64,000 nucleotides of DNA. It comes from Lachnospiraceae bacterium. GTDB lineage: Bacteria; Bacillota; Clostridia; Lachnospirales; Lachnospiraceae. Under the pieces are notes generated by a model. The model had not been told where the DNA came from and did not search any database. It worked only from the letters and a program-made list of their open reading frames with translations. Within the stretch, counting starts at the first letter, position 1; every line of letters begins with the position of its first letter. The DNA lies in assembly GCA_022768465.1 (NCBI GenBank), contig JALELZ010000005.1, positions 124,001 through 188,000 of the forward strand, written 5' to 3'. Positions 8,060 through 16,365 of this stretch are shown here, one piece after another. The translations under genes were made by a program, and so were the position numbers.

Positions 8060-9468
8060 AAAATTCATACAGAATAATTCCCTGCTATACAGCGGACGTT
8101 TCCGGAGTCTGCTCTGCCCTTTATGAGCTTGGCGGTATGGTCGTAATGCACGACCCATCCGGCTGTAATTCTACCTATAATACTCACGACGAAACCCGTT
8201 GGTATGATAATGACAGCCTGATCTATATAACCGGACTTACCGAAATAGATGCCATAATGGGAAATGACAAAAAGGTGGTTAGAGATGTCACAGATGCGGC
8301 TAAAAGACTTTCACCTAAGTTTATAGCTCTGTGCGGCTCGCCTATACCTTTTCTTAACGGTACAGACTATAATGCCATTGCCGCTCTGATAAAAAAGGAA
8401 TGCGGTATATGTACATTTGCAGTTGAAACAAACGGCATGCACGATTATATAAGAGGTGCAGGCGCAGCTTTAAGACGTTACTCCGAATGCGTAATGAAGC
8501 CTCTTTGGGACAAAGTCCTCATTCAAAAAAACATACACCATGGTGCCAATATTGCAGAGAGCACACACTGCTTAAACAAGGATTTTGTCAATGAAAATAT
8601 CTCACAAAAATCCGGGTTTAACTCTGTAAGCAGCTCACCTTTGTACAAAATAAATACCGATATATCGCAAACTTTGTCGGAACATGCCGAAATTTATCCA
8701 CATTGTTTTGATAAATCAAACAAAAATCACAATGTAGTTATCAACATTTTAGGCGCTACTCCGCTTGACTTTGCTGTTGAAAGCTCGGTTTGTTCACTAA
8801 AAAACGCATTAATCAACAGAGATATCCACATTTTGACATGTTTTTCTGCATCTTGTGGTGAAGATGTTGACAAATTGCAAAATGCCGTTCTTGCAGATGT
8901 TAACCTTGTTGTTTCGGCTGTCGGCATGCCTATGGCCGAATATATGTATGAAGAATACGGCATACCTTATGTCATAGGAATACCCGTCGGAGATTTTGCA
9001 GATACGCTCTGCCGTGATATTAAGAGAGCCGCTTCCGATAAGGTTCCGTGCATTGTATCTTATAATGATGCACGAATGCAGTTTGCAAAAAGCAGCTCAG
9101 TACATATAAATGATAATGCTAAGCTTCCTCTTGCCGTAATAGGTGAGGCTGTCACCATGGGTTCATTAGCTGCAGCATTATCCATTCGCTATAATATCCC
9201 GGTCAGCGTGCTTTGCCCGCTTGAGGATTCAGATGCACTGCTTTCATCCTCTGACTTTAAATTCCGCGGTGAAGACCAATGTACCTACCTTATGAAGCGG
9301 TTTGAGCACGTTATAGCAGATCCGTTATATCTTCCTATATGTCCTAAAGAAACTACGCTTTACCGACTTCCGCATGAAGCATTTTCAGGAAGATGCTGCC
9401 GGCAGGAAATGAAGGATATATTTTTATATCCCGATGAATGGCCGGATAAATTTCAAATTAAACTATAG
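8050..9468 (+). CDS. Nitrogenase component 1-like protein (about 473 aa)
   Basis: The N-terminal block PCYTADVSGVCSALYELGG, then HDPSGCNSTYNTHDE, is the clearest component-1 signature in the window. The H-x-P-x-GC element corresponds in position to the NifD/NifK segment carrying a P-cluster cysteine, and SGVCSALYEL holds another cysteine. Later segments (LCGSPIPFLNGTDY, FAVETNGMHDY, AVGMPMAEYMYEEYGIPY) fit the nitrogenase/oxidoreductase component-1 family. I chose TTG at 8050, which has GGGGGTG six bases upstream; GTG at 8041 is the alternative. Either start overlaps the previous gene. Its clostridial relatives are usually labelled nitrogenase component 1, with no established reaction. Residues about 175-225 are low in conservation, a likely linker. 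Confidence 0.85.
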   Translation: MRIENSYRIIPCYTADVSGVCSALYELGGMVVMHDPSGCNSTYNTHDETRWYDNDSLIYITGLTEIDAIMGNDKKVVRDVTDAAKRLSPKFIALCGSPIPFLNGTDYNAIAALIKKECGICTFAVETNGMHDYIRGAGAALRRYSECVMKPLWDKVLIQKNIHHGANIAESTHCLNKDFVNENISQKSGFNSVSSSPLYKINTDISQTLSEHAEIYPHCFDKSNKNHNVVINILGATPLDFAVESSVCSLKNALINRDIHILTCFSASCGEDVDKLQNAVLADVNLVVSAVGMPMAEYMYEEYGIPYVIGIPVGDFADTLCRDIKRAASDKVPCIVSYNDARMQFAKSSSVHINDNAKLPLAVIGEAVTMGSLAAALSIRYNIPVSVLCPLEDSDALLSSSDFKFRGEDQCTYLMKRFEHVIADPLYLPICPKETTLYRLPHEAFSGRCCRQEMKDIFLYPDEWPDKFQIKL

Positions 9469-9478
9469 AGGATAAAAA

Positions 9479-10738
9479 ATGGGACTTAACGATACACCTT
9501 CCGGAGAGCGTGTACATATAGGCTTCTTCGGATGCAGAAACGCCGGCAAATCAAGCCTTGTAAATGCCGTAACAGGTCAGGAGCTTTCTGTGGTTTCAGA
9601 CATTCTCGGCACTACTACGGATCCGGTTAAAAAGACAATGGAGCTTCTGCCTTTAGGCCCTGTCGTCATAATCGACACTCCGGGTTTTGACGACAGCGGC
9701 AGTCTCGGAGAGCTGAGAGTAAAGAAAACAAGACAGATACTCGGTCAGACAGATATTGCAGTATTGGTGACCGACGCCTCAAGAGCGCCTAATGCATGCG
9801 AAAATGAGCTGATTGCTCTTTTTAATGAGCTCAGCATTCCTTATATAATTGCATACAATAAGTGCGATCTGCTTGAAAACAATGTACCTGATACATTTTC
9901 AGCAGTTCCTAAAGAGCGAAAGATATGTGTGAGTGCTCTTAAGGGTCAAAATATATACGAGCTTAAGGAGCTTATCGCATGGCTCATTAAGCCTGATAAA
10001 AATGAAGTATTCCTGTGCGGAGATCTGATTAAGCCCGGAGATATCGTGCTTCTTGTAATCCCTATTGATAAGGCCGCGCCTAAGGGAAGGCTCATACTTC
10101 CGGAGCAGATGGTCATCAGAGATGTTTTGGACAATGACGCCATACCGGTCTGCATCAAGGAAGACCGATTGGCTGAGTTTCTGGAAAGGCCGGGCTTTAA
10201 GCCGTCTATAGTGATTACAGACAGCCAGGTCTTTGGTCCGGTATCCAAAATAGTGCCTGAGGATATCCCGCTTACCTCCTTTTCAATACTTATGGCAAGA
10301 CATAAGGGACTTTTAAAAGAAGCAGTAAGAGGTGCAGCTGCACTTAAGGCAATGCATGATAGGACAGTAATGCCAAAGGATCATACCGAACCTACATCTA
10401 AGCCTTACCGCATACTTATCTCAGAGGGATGTACACATCACAGACAGTGCGATGATATCGGCACAGTCAAGATCCCACGCTGGCTTGATGAATATATCGG
10501 AGGTCCTTTAGATGTCTCCTTCAGCTCCGGCCAGCAATTTCCGGAGGATGTCAGCGGCTATGACCTCATCATACACTGCGGAGGCTGCATGCTTAATGAA
10601 AAGGAAGTATTGACACGCATGAAAAGAGCCGTGGCTCAGGGTACCGCAATAACCAATTACGGTATTGCCATAGCACAGTTTAAGGGTATCCTTAAGCGTT
10701 CAACGGCAATGCTTCCCGAAGTAAACGATCTGCTTTAA
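9479..10738 (+). CDS. hydF: [FeFe] hydrogenase H-cluster maturation GTPase HydF
   Basis: HydF is the scaffold on which the 2Fe subcluster of the H-cluster is assembled before transfer to HydA. The N-terminal Ras-like GTPase has Walker A GCRNAGKSS (18-26), a G2 threonine region (GTTTDP), G3 DTPG and G4 NKCD. The C-terminal domain has the Fe-S binding CTHH near residue 318 and HCGGC near 366-369, matching the HydF CxH...CxxC pattern. Length 419 residues is normal. It starts 10 bases after the nitrogenase-like gene with a GAGG site and is followed by hydE, so all appear cotranscribed. Confidence 0.96.
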   Translation: MGLNDTPSGERVHIGFFGCRNAGKSSLVNAVTGQELSVVSDILGTTTDPVKKTMELLPLGPVVIIDTPGFDDSGSLGELRVKKTRQILGQTDIAVLVTDASRAPNACENELIALFNELSIPYIIAYNKCDLLENNVPDTFSAVPKERKICVSALKGQNIYELKELIAWLIKPDKNEVFLCGDLIKPGDIVLLVIPIDKAAPKGRLILPEQMVIRDVLDNDAIPVCIKEDRLAEFLERPGFKPSIVITDSQVFGPVSKIVPEDIPLTSFSILMARHKGLLKEAVRGAAALKAMHDRTVMPKDHTEPTSKPYRILISEGCTHHRQCDDIGTVKIPRWLDEYIGGPLDVSFSSGQQFPEDVSGYDLIIHCGGCMLNEKEVLTRMKRAVAQGTAITNYGIAIAQFKGILKRSTAMLPEVNDLL

Positions 10739-10768
10739 GCATTTACATAATTATCAGAATAATTAATT

Positions 10769-11896
10769 ATGGACAGAATAAAACTTATAGATAAATTAAA
10801 TACTGCTCACGATCTTTCAGATGAGGAATTCTATCAGCTTATATTTCCGCTTTGCTCTGCAGGACTTAGTGAGGAGTCATCTCCGGATAATGCAGCATTA
10901 AAGGCTTATACTGATGCCGCTGCATGGACAAAGGATGAAGAAGATCATCTTTATATTACGGCACGTGAGGCAGCTGATGCAAATTACGGAAAAAGCGTAT
11001 TCTTAAGAGGTCTTATAGAATTCACTAATTACTGTAAAAATGACTGCTATTACTGCGGAATACGCTGCTCAAATAAAAATGCCGAGCGTTACCGTCTTAC
11101 GAAGGAAGACATTTTAAACTGCTGCGATCAGGGCTACTATTTAGGCTTCCGCACCTTTGTATTGCAGGGCGGTGAGGATCCGTTCTTTACAGATGAGCGC
11201 ATATGCGATATAGTTTCGGCAATAAAGCTTAAACACCCTGACTGCGCTGTTACGCTTTCCATAGGTGAAAAGGAGAGAGCCAGCTACCAGGCATATTTTG
11301 ATGCCGGTGCTGACAGATATCTTCTTCGTGAGGAGACCTCGGATAATGAGCATTATCATTATCTGCACCCGGATAGCTTAAGTATGAAGCACAGGCAGAA
11401 CTGCCTATTCACTCTTAAAAGCATTGGCTATCAGGTAGGCTGCGGCATAATGGTCGGATCACCTATGCAGACCCCTAAGGCTGTTATAAAGGATCTTCGC
11501 TTTATGCAGGAGCTTAAGCCTCATATGATAGGAATAGGCCCGTTTATCCCGCACAAGGATACAAAGTTTGCAAATATGCCCGCAGGTACTCTGACCGATA
11601 CACTGCATCTTCTCAGCATTTTAAGACTCATGTTCCCTGATATTCTGCTTCCGGCTACTACAGCTTTAGGCACCATACATCCGTTGGGGCGTGAAATGGG
11701 CATAAAAGCCGGTGCAAATGTAGTTATGCCAAATCTTTCTCCTACCGGAGTCAGAGGCAAATACCTGCTTTATGACGGTAAAATATGCACCGGAGATGAA
11801 GCTGCTGAATGCCGTATGTGCATGCAGCGACGCATAGAAAGTACAGGCTGTCACGTTGAGATCTCAAGAGGCGATCATTGCTCAGTATCACACTAA
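10769..11896 (+). CDS. hydE: [FeFe] hydrogenase radical SAM maturase HydE
   Basis: HydE is a radical S-adenosylmethionine enzyme that acts on the HydG-made iron-cysteine complex during formation of the H-cluster 2Fe unit. The CxxxCxxC cluster motif is at about residues 89-96 (CKNDCYYC), preceded by RGLIEFTNY. LQGGEDPFF, GIGPFIPH and PNLSPTGVRGKY are typical HydE blocks. Length 375 residues fits. The weak ribosome site and 30-base gap suggest translation coupled to hydF. HydG, the usual third maturase, is not in the window. Confidence 0.95.
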   Translation: MDRIKLIDKLNTAHDLSDEEFYQLIFPLCSAGLSEESSPDNAALKAYTDAAAWTKDEEDHLYITAREAADANYGKSVFLRGLIEFTNYCKNDCYYCGIRCSNKNAERYRLTKEDILNCCDQGYYLGFRTFVLQGGEDPFFTDERICDIVSAIKLKHPDCAVTLSIGEKERASYQAYFDAGADRYLLREETSDNEHYHYLHPDSLSMKHRQNCLFTLKSIGYQVGCGIMVGSPMQTPKAVIKDLRFMQELKPHMIGIGPFIPHKDTKFANMPAGTLTDTLHLLSILRLMFPDILLPATTALGTIHPLGREMGIKAGANVVMPNLSPTGVRGKYLLYDGKICTGDEAAECRMCMQRRIESTGCHVEISRGDHCSVSH

Positions 11897-11942
11897 GCTT
11901 ATAAAATATATATTTATATATAAATTACAATGAAAGGAAATT

Positions 11943-11968
11943 CGGTCATTTTATCTCAACAATGACCG
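11943..11968 (+). promoter_or_regulatory. Leader hairpin before the EIIC-like gene
   Basis: A perfect 8-bp inverted repeat (CGGTCATT at 11943-11950, AATGACCG at 11961-11968) lies between a GAAAGGA purine run (about 11931-11938) and the ATG at 11982. No ribosome site is found in the normal place, so folding of this hairpin may bring the purine run closer to the start. It has no T-run and is not a terminator. Role inferred only. Confidence 0.4.
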
Positions 11969-11981
11969 GACACAAACGCAA

Positions 11982-13040
11982 ATGGATACTATCAAAAGCT
12001 TTCTCAGAAAAAAGGACATCATTTTTTCTGCTCACCGCTACGGCATAGATGCCATGGGAGCTATGGCACAGGGACTTTTTGCCAGTCTTCTTATCGGTAC
12101 TATCATAAAGACCCTCGGGGAACAGACAGGTATCAGCTTTCTGACAGATGCCGGAGTTTTTGCTCAGGGTATGGCAGGTCCTGCAATGGCTGCATCCATA
12201 GGCTATGCTCTTCATACGCCTCCGCTTGTACTGTTCTCACTTATAGCTGTCGGCAGTGCAGCAAATTCCCTGGGTGGGGCAGGTGGACCTCTGGCAGTAT
12301 ACTTTATTGCCATTATCGCAGCTGAATTTGGAAAATTAGTAAGCAAGGAAACCAAGGTAGATATAATCGTTACTCCTGCCGTAACAATACTGGTCGGAGC
12401 TGCCTTAAGTATGCTGTTTGCTCCTTCTATCGGCCGTGCGGCTTCATCGATTGGTAATGTCATCATGTGGGCTACTGAGCTTCAGCCTTTCCTCATGGGA
12501 ATACTGGTATCTGTTCTTGTTGGTATTGCGCTTACACTTCCTATTTCAAGTGCTGCAATATGCGCTGCACTCGGTCTTACCGGCCTTGCCGGCGGAGCTG
12601 CCGTTGCAGGCTGCTGCGCTCAGATGATAGGCTTTGCTGCGCTCAGCTATAAGGATAACGGAGTCGGCGGTATTGTCAGCCAGGGACTCGGAACCAGTAT
12701 GCTGCAGATGCCGAATATCCTTAAAAAGCCTGTAGTATGGCTTCCTGCAATCATCACATCTGCCATAACAGGTCCTATAGCAACCTGTGTATTCAAGCTT
12801 CAGATGAACGGCCCTGCTGTTTCCTCAGGTATGGGAACCTGCGGACTTGTTGGCCAGATCGGAGTATATACAGGCTGGGCTTCAGATGTTGCCCAGGGCT
12901 TAAAGTCAGGCATCACAGCCTCTGACTGGATCGGGCTCATTCTTATAAGCTTCGTGCTTCCTGCTGTTTTATGCCTGCTGTTCGGACTTTTCTTCCGCAA
13001 AAACGGCTGGATAAAGGAAGGCGACCTTAAGTTAAGTTAA
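11982..13040 (+). CDS. PTS EIIC-type membrane permease (PTS_EIIC_2-like), stand-alone
   Basis: This is a 352-residue integral membrane protein with about 8-10 hydrophobic segments and many small-residue motifs (GIDAMGAMAQGLFASLLIGTI near the start, GSAANSLGGAGGPLAVYFIAI). This is the pattern of the stand-alone EIIC-like family PF13303, annotated as PTS sugar transporter subunit IIC. Conserved GxGGxxG-type and MNGPAVSSGMGTCGLVG segments support it. No EIIA or EIIB domain or gene is nearby, so phosphotransfer is unproven and the substrate is unknown. It starts 86 bases after hydE and may be a read-through partner of that operon or an independent gene. The ATG lacks a normal ribosome site. Confidence 0.75.
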   Translation: MDTIKSFLRKKDIIFSAHRYGIDAMGAMAQGLFASLLIGTIIKTLGEQTGISFLTDAGVFAQGMAGPAMAASIGYALHTPPLVLFSLIAVGSAANSLGGAGGPLAVYFIAIIAAEFGKLVSKETKVDIIVTPAVTILVGAALSMLFAPSIGRAASSIGNVIMWATELQPFLMGILVSVLVGIALTLPISSAAICAALGLTGLAGGAAVAGCCAQMIGFAALSYKDNGVGGIVSQGLGTSMLQMPNILKKPVVWLPAIITSAITGPIATCVFKLQMNGPAVSSGMGTCGLVGQIGVYTGWASDVAQGLKSGITASDWIGLILISFVLPAVLCLLFGLFFRKNGWIKEGDLKLS

Positions 13041-13129
13041 ACAAGCGTATTTCATATCACTTATTTTTATGATATGCTGATAAAATCTTAACCACTAAGT
13101 TTAAGTCAAATTGCGAAGAGAGGTATTTT

Positions 13130-13894
13130 ATGGAAATGAATCTGAAGCTTGATGCTTTTGACGCAGTGCTTTTCGATCTCGACGGTACTATCTACTGGGG
13201 CTCAGAGCTTATCCCGGGTGCCAATGACACCATAGCGTTTTTCAGACATCATGGTAAGAGAGTATTCTTCACGACAAACAACTCTACAAAGACAAGAGAA
13301 CAGATATATGAGCGTCTCAACAAGATGGGTGTAGATGCCAAATATGATGAGGTCCTTACCAGCGGCTATGTTGCAGCCGATTACGCTCACCGCAATAACA
13401 TGAAGGATATCCATATATTCGGTTCAGCCAACCTGATAAATGAATTCAGAGCATTCAATATTGAAGTTAATCAGGATGAGGATGCAGAGAATCTGCTGAT
13501 AGGCTATGATCCGGGTATGACCTATGAGGATCTTACCAAGGCAATCAGAGTCGCCATGCACTGCAAGACCATCATGGTCTGCAACAGAGAAAGGATCTTC
13601 GCCGGTGAAGGTGCCAAGCCTTTCCCGGGCTGCGGTGCAATGACAGCTCCTGTAGAATGGTGTGCAAACCGTACAGCAGATATAGTAATAGGAAAGCCTA
13701 ATACAATGATCGTAGAGTTCTTGGAGACAGCCTATAATATCGTCCCTGCAAGAGCACTCGTTATAGGTGATACATATGAAAGTGACGTTGCCATGGCCAA
13801 GAATGCCGGCTGTCCATCCATATGCATTACCAAAAAGGAATATGATGATACGATCTGTGTGAAGACTATAGCCAGCATACCGGCTCTGTTTTGA
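13130..13894 (+). CDS. HAD-superfamily IIA hydrolase (NagD/AraL-like phosphatase)
   Basis: This 254-residue phosphatase has the HAD motifs FDLDGTIYWG (motif I, nucleophile Asp near residue 16), TTNNSTKT (motif II), the motif III lysine region (IGKPNT) and IGDTYESDVAMAKNAGC (motif IV). The cap inserted between motifs II and III is of the C2 type, as in NagD and p-nitrophenyl phosphatases. Substrates are likely small phosphate esters; the exact one cannot be told. The ribosome site GAGAGG is 8 bases before the ATG. An EamA exporter follows with overlap or near-overlap, suggesting cotranscription. Confidence 0.88.
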   Translation: MEMNLKLDAFDAVLFDLDGTIYWGSELIPGANDTIAFFRHHGKRVFFTTNNSTKTREQIYERLNKMGVDAKYDEVLTSGYVAADYAHRNNMKDIHIFGSANLINEFRAFNIEVNQDEDAENLLIGYDPGMTYEDLTKAIRVAMHCKTIMVCNRERIFAGEGAKPFPGCGAMTAPVEWCANRTADIVIGKPNTMIVEFLETAYNIVPARALVIGDTYESDVAMAKNAGCPSICITKKEYDDTICVKTIASIPALF

Positions 13895-13905
13895 GGCAAA
13901 TTAAA

Positions 13906-14829
13906 TTGGACAACGATAAAAAAAGCGAACAAAGCAAAAGCTCTGCCGCTGTAACAAATGAAAACTACAATATAAAAAAAGGCATTATTTGCATACTTAT
14001 AGCAGGCATGGGTTTTTCACTCATGACTGCTTTTGTACGTCTTTCAGGCTCACTTCCGACCTTTGAAAAAGCCTTTTTCAGAAACTTTGTAGCAGCCATA
14101 GTTTCCATATACCTGATCATAAAAAAAGGTGAGCTGAATGCCGGTGCGCTTAAGCTTCAAAGCAAAAGCTATCTGCCGCTTCTGGTTCGATGCACTGCCG
14201 GAACTGTCGGCATTATCTGTAATTTCTGGGCAGTGGATCACATAGCGCTTGCAGATGCCAATATGCTAAATAAAATGTCGCCATTTTTCTGCATGATATT
14301 TGCAGCTATACTGCTTAAGGATATGCCTAAGCACACGGATATCTTATGCATTATTATGGCAATATTCGGCGCAGTATTTGTTGTAAAGCCGGGAAGCAGT
14401 CTGTTTCAGCCGGGTTCATTAGTAGGTCTTTTAGGCGGCCTCGGAGCGGGACTTGCCTATTGCTGTGTGCGTATACTCGGTATGCAGCATGTTAAGGGTG
14501 AGGTCATAGTTGCAGCCTTCTCGATATTTTCGTCTTTGGTGTGCCTGCCGATTATTATCATCGATCATGAGCCAATGAGCCTTTATCAGCTCAGTATGCT
14601 GATACTTGCCGGATGCTCTGCAGCAGCAGCACAGCTTGCCATTACCGCTGCCTACACCTACGCACCGCCTAAGGAAATATCCGTATACGACTATTCTCAG
14701 GTCATCTACGCCGCATTAATTGCCTTTATCGTTTGGGGTGAAATACCTGATTATTACAGCATTGCCGGCTACATTATCATCATAGCCGCAGCTATACTTC
14801 ACTGGCGCATTCAGCTTAACGATAAATAA
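13906..14829 (+). CDS. DMT-superfamily transporter with two EamA domains
   Basis: About 307 residues with ten predicted membrane helices arranged as two EamA repeats (about 25-155 and 165-300), the drug/metabolite transporter layout. Typical segments are GFSLMTAFVRL, the ANMLNKMSPFF helix and GAVFVVKPG. I chose TTG at 13906 because GAGG lies nine bases upstream; TTG at 13891 would overlap the preceding stop. The substrate is not predictable. A convergent pst/phoU operon lies just downstream, separated by a short hairpin. Confidence 0.85.
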   Translation: MDNDKKSEQSKSSAAVTNENYNIKKGIICILIAGMGFSLMTAFVRLSGSLPTFEKAFFRNFVAAIVSIYLIIKKGELNAGALKLQSKSYLPLLVRCTAGTVGIICNFWAVDHIALADANMLNKMSPFFCMIFAAILLKDMPKHTDILCIIMAIFGAVFVVKPGSSLFQPGSLVGLLGGLGAGLAYCCVRILGMQHVKGEVIVAAFSIFSSLVCLPIIIIDHEPMSLYQLSMLILAGCSAAAAQLAITAAYTYAPPKEISVYDYSQVIYAALIAFIVWGEIPDYYSIAGYIIIIAAAILHWRIQLNDK

Positions 14830-14843
14830 TTTTTCAAAATAAC

Positions 14844-14868
14844 ATGGCTGGAAATTGCATAAAGCCAT
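14844..14868. terminator. Short convergent terminator-like hairpin
   Basis: ATGGCT (14844-14849) pairs with AGCCAT (14863-14868), followed by TTCTTT on the + strand and a TTATTTTG run on the - strand. It lies in the 43-base gap between the convergent EamA and phoU genes. The stem is only 6 bp, so this is tentative. Confidence 0.4.
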
Positions 14869-14872
14869 TTCT

Positions 14873-15526
14873 TTAGCTGAGCTCGTCACTTTTATGAACA
14901 CCGGTCACTGAAAATACAGCCCATTCGGCTATATTGGTTGCATGATCACCGATCCTTTCGAGATATTTTGCTATCATCAGCAGATCGACAGCCTTTTCGG
15001 CATCATCGTTTTTCTTTGCTATGATATCAATTATCTCGTTTTTCATTTCATTGAAAAGATCATCGACCTCATCATCATATTTTATTATGTTCTGAGCAAG
15101 TGTGACATCCTTTTTAACGTAGGCATTTACACTTTCCGTAACCATATAGATAACGTGCTTTGCCATGTCTCCTATCTTTGTCATGTTAATGATAGGGTCA
15201 CCGTCTATGTATTTCACAAGCTCGGCTATGTCAGCTGCCTGATCACCGATTCGCTCCATATCCGTTATCATTTTGAGTGCTGCCGATATCTGTCTTAAAT
15301 CGCTTGCGACCGGCTGCTGCTGCAAAAGGAGCTTTAGGCACAATGACTCAATGTCTCTTTCCTGATGATCTATATCTGTATCAAGCACCGAAACACTTTC
15401 GGCTCCTGCCTTATTGTTATTGATAAGTGCATCCGTCGCCATGGTTATGACACTTTCGCACTGCTCTCCCATCTCTATAAGTCCTTTATGCAGACTTTTA
15501 AGCTGTCCGGTAAATCTATCTCTCAT
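14873..15526 (-). CDS. phoU: Phosphate transport system regulator PhoU
   Basis: PhoU couples the Pst transporter to phosphate signalling and restrains phosphate uptake. The 217-residue all-helical protein has two three-helix repeats, each with the metal-binding E/D-x-x-x-D pattern (ITDMERIGDQAADIAE at about 92-107, and YLERIGDHATNIAEW near 190-204). It is the last gene of the pstSCAB-phoU cluster, 82 bases after pstB. No defect is visible. Confidence 0.95.
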   Translation of the reverse strand: MRDRFTGQLKSLHKGLIEMGEQCESVITMATDALINNNKAGAESVSVLDTDIDHQERDIESLCLKLLLQQQPVASDLRQISAALKMITDMERIGDQAADIAELVKYIDGDPIINMTKIGDMAKHVIYMVTESVNAYVKKDVTLAQNIIKYDDEVDDLFNEMKNEIIDIIAKKNDDAEKAVDLLMIAKYLERIGDHATNIAEWAVFSVTGVHKSDELS

Positions 15527-15608
15527 TTATCTTTCTCCCGATAAGTAATTTTAGGTTTCTGCGGTAAATATAAATCTCCGTCTTTTATCCTTCTGCTGAT
15601 ACTTTCGC

Positions 15609-16364
15609 TTAGCCGAAACGTCCGGTGATATAGTCCTCTGTACGCTTATCCTTAGGTGTTGAGAACAGCTTATCCGTATCATCAAACTCAACCATCTCTC
15701 CCAAGAGGAAAAATGCTGTCTTATCTGATATTCTCACAGCCTGCTGCATGTTATGAGTAACTATAATTATCGTATATTTTTCCTTGAGCTCTAACGCCAG
15801 ATCCTCAATTCTTGATGTTGAGATAGGATCAAGCGCACTTGTAGGCTCATCCATAAGAAGGATGTCAGGTTCTACAGCAAGCGCTCTTGCAATGCAGAGT
15901 CTCTGCTGCTGTCCTCCTGAAAGACCGAGTGCAGATTTTTTAAGTCTGTCCTTGACCTCATCCCAGATGCCGGCACCGGAAAGGGAGCGCTCAACTATCT
16001 CGTCAAGCTCGGCTCTGTTATTTACTCCGTGTGTTCTCGGACCGTAAGCGATATTGTCATAAATGCTCATTGGGAATGGATTAGGCTTCTGGAATACCAT
16101 GCCAATCTGATGTCTTAATTCATTTACATCTACAGAGCTGTCATAAATCTCATTGCCTTTATACTGAATGCTTCCTGTTATCTTAACTCCCGGTATGAGA
16201 TCATTCATACGGTTTAAGGATTTTAAAAATGTTGATTTGCCGCAGCCTGAAGGTCCTATAAGAGCCGTAATAGCCTTTTCCGGTATATTGAGACTTATAT
16301 TCTTAAGTGCCTGGGTCTGTCCGTACCAGAGGCACATGTCCTTTACTGTAATAATATCGCTCAT
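15609..16364 (-). CDS. pstB: Phosphate ABC transporter ATP-binding protein PstB
   Basis: This is the ATPase of the high-affinity phosphate importer. Walker [10 protein letters not shown], the Q-loop ([17 protein letters not shown]), signature LSGGQQQR, Walker [13 protein letters not shown] and the H-loop THNM are all present. PFPMSIYDN is characteristic of PstB. I chose the ATG at 16364 because AGGAGAAG lies 8 bases upstream; a longer start at 16397 would lie inside pstA. It begins one base after the pstA stop. Confidence 0.96.
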   Translation of the reverse strand: MSDIITVKDMCLWYGQTQALKNISLNIPEKAITALIGPSGCGKSTFLKSLNRMNDLIPGVKITGSIQYKGNEIYDSSVDVNELRHQIGMVFQKPNPFPMSIYDNIAYGPRTHGVNNRAELDEIVERSLSGAGIWDEVKDRLKKSALGLSGGQQQRLCIARALAVEPDILLMDEPTSALDPISTSRIEDLALELKEKYTIIIVTHNMQQAVRISDKTAFFLLGEMVEFDDTDKLFSTPKDKRTEDYITGRFG

Positions 16365-16365
16365 A

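Noticed and set aside
10769-11896. HydG or biotin synthase instead of HydE
   Set aside because: Length 375 and the internal blocks fit HydE; HydG is about 100 residues longer with a C-terminal Fe-S domain. Position after hydF also supports HydE.
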